Source: CAZLHO01 sp964559455 (GTDB lineage: Bacteria > Krumholzibacteriota > Krumholzibacteriia > LZORAL124-64-63). From it: a DNA stretch of 6,273 nt. Below, piece after piece: positions 5,355-6,273 of this stretch. The translations under genes and the position numbers were made by a program. How positions within the stretch are numbered: the stretch's first letter is position 1; each line of letters begins with the position of its first letter. The stretch covers positions 1 to 6,273 of the forward strand of contig CAZLHO010000101.1 in the NCBI GenBank assembly GCA_964559455.1, given 5' to 3'. A model generated the notes under the pieces. It did not search any database and had not been told where the DNA came from. It saw nothing but the letters and a program-made list of their open reading frames with translations.

Positions 5355-6273
5355 ATGGCGAAGCTCCAGAACCGTCTGGCCGAGTTGATTCCCGTGTGGC
5401 GGAACGAGACGCGCAGTCTCGTGAAGAAGCACGGCGCCCGCAAGATCAGCGACGTGACCGTGCAGCAGGCGTTCGGCGGCATGCGCGGCGTGAAGGGCAT
5501 GATCTGCGACACCTCCGAAGTGCCGCCCGACGTGGGACTGCTGATCCGGGGCACGCCCATCGGCAAGCTCGTGGACAAGACTCCCGAGGACATCTTCTAC
5601 CTGCTCTGCACCGGCGACATGCCGAACGCCCGCGACCGGCGCGCCCTGAGCGACGAGCTCTACGCCCGGGCCCGCGTGCCCGCCTACGTCTGGAAGGTGC
5701 TCGAGGCGATGCCGTCGAACTCGCACCCGATGTGCATGCTCGACACGGCGATCCTGGCCATGGAGCGGGAATCGAAGTTCCGCGCCGCCTACGACAAGGG
5801 CATGGCCAAGGAGGACTACTGGAAGCCGACGCTCGAGGACTCGCTGGACCTGCTGGCCAAGCTGCCCGGCATCGCCGCCGGCGTCTACCGCATGCGCTTC
5901 CGGAAGGGCGGCCGCATCGCCGCCAAGAAGGGCCTGAACTGGGCGGACAACTACGCCCGCATGCTGGGCATCAAGGACAAGACCGGCGAATTCGCCGACT
6001 GCATGCGCCTGTACCTGGTGCTGCACTGCGACCACGAGGGCGGCAACGTCTCGGCGCATACCTGCCACCTGGTCGGCTCGGCGCTGAGCGACGCCTACTA
6101 TTCGGTGAGCGCGGGCCTGAACGGCCTGGCCGGCCCCCTGCACGGACTGGCCAACCAGGAATGCCTGAACTGGATCATCCAGCTGAACAAGGAATTCCGC
6201 GGCCGTCCCAGCAAGGAAGACATCCGCAAGAAGGCCTGGGACACCCTGAACTCGGGCAAGGTCATCCCCGGCT
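5355..6273 (+). CDS. gltA: Citrate synthase, mitochondrial/eukaryotic type (3' end cut by window)
   Basis: 306 codons are visible and the gene runs off the window, so roughly the C-terminal third is missing. The enzyme condenses acetyl-CoA and oxaloacetate to citrate, the entry step of the TCA cycle. Segments GGMRGVKGMICDTS (41-54), PSNSHPM (120-126), YWKPTLEDSLDLLAKLPGIAA (156-175), HCDHEGGNVSAHT (224-236), HLVGSALSDAYYS and GLAGPLHGLANQE (257-269) match the mitochondrial-type family more than hexameric E. coli GltA. His263 in GPLHGL corresponds to the first catalytic His (274 in the pig enzyme); the second His and the catalytic Asp lie beyond the edge. The window stops at NSGKVIPG, just before the expected GYGHAVLR motif. 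The start ATG has GAGGAGG (5341-5347) seven bases upstream. Transcribed divergently from rubrerythrin, with a 244-bp gap between their starts. Confidence 0.96.
   Translation, partial: MAKLQNRLAELIPVWRNETRSLVKKHGARKISDVTVQQAFGGMRGVKGMICDTSEVPPDVGLLIRGTPIGKLVDKTPEDIFYLLCTGDMPNARDRRALSDELYARARVPAYVWKVLEAMPSNSHPMCMLDTAILAMERESKFRAAYDKGMAKEDYWKPTLEDSLDLLAKLPGIAAGVYRMRFRKGGRIAAKKGLNWADNYARMLGIKDKTGEFADCMRLYLVLHCDHEGGNVSAHTCHLVGSALSDAYYSVSAGLNGLAGPLHGLANQECLNWIIQLNKEFRGRPSKEDIRKKAWDTLNSGKVIPG

Noticed and set aside
5208..6143. A 311-codon minus-strand open frame opposite citrate synthase
   Set aside because: The composition (His/Val/Ala/Gln-rich) is a shadow of the citrate synthase codons, and the plus-strand product is certain.

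Overview
This is a very GC-rich window from a Gram-negative bacterium, shown by an outer-membrane TonB-dependent receptor. The first gene ends at the window edge in a PNPxNP-type motif. That motif usually opens FlgD-like or type IX-like C-terminal sorting domains, which are common in FCB-group and neighbouring uncultured phyla (for example Krumholzibacteriota, Eiseniibacteriota, Gemmatimonadota or Bacteroidota relatives). The phylum is an inference. No tRNA, rRNA, CRISPR array or mobile element is visible. Five protein genes are present, and the first and last are cut by the window edges.

Left part (1-3475, minus strand): a vitamin B12 uptake unit, read right to left. A promoter (TTGACA, 17-nt spacer, TAGCCT) overlaps the end of the upstream dus gene. 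It is followed by a cobalamin riboswitch (3288-3432) and a hairpin holding the ribosome binding site of the next gene. Then come a BtuB-like TonB-dependent receptor and, 11 bp later, an exported seven-bladed beta-propeller protein whose C-terminus runs off the window. The layout resembles the BtuB-BtuG pairing of gut Bacteroides, but this propeller has an ordinary Sec signal and a possible C-terminal sorting domain instead of a lipoprotein anchor.

Middle (3450-5110, minus strand): a tRNA-dihydrouridine synthase whose sequence looks more like the eukaryotic Dus3 family than DusA/B/C, and upstream of it a rubredoxin-less rubrerythrin/ferritin-like diiron protein. A strong GC hairpin between the two probably acts as a terminator or attenuator. 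The rubrerythrin gene has a good sigma70-like promoter and a perfect Shine-Dalgarno sequence.

Right part (5111-6273): a divergent intergenic region of 244 bp with several inverted repeats, then on the plus strand the first 306 codons of a mitochondrial-type citrate synthase. The most interesting system is the riboswitch-controlled receptor plus surface-propeller pair, a candidate B12 capture complex outside its best-known host group.
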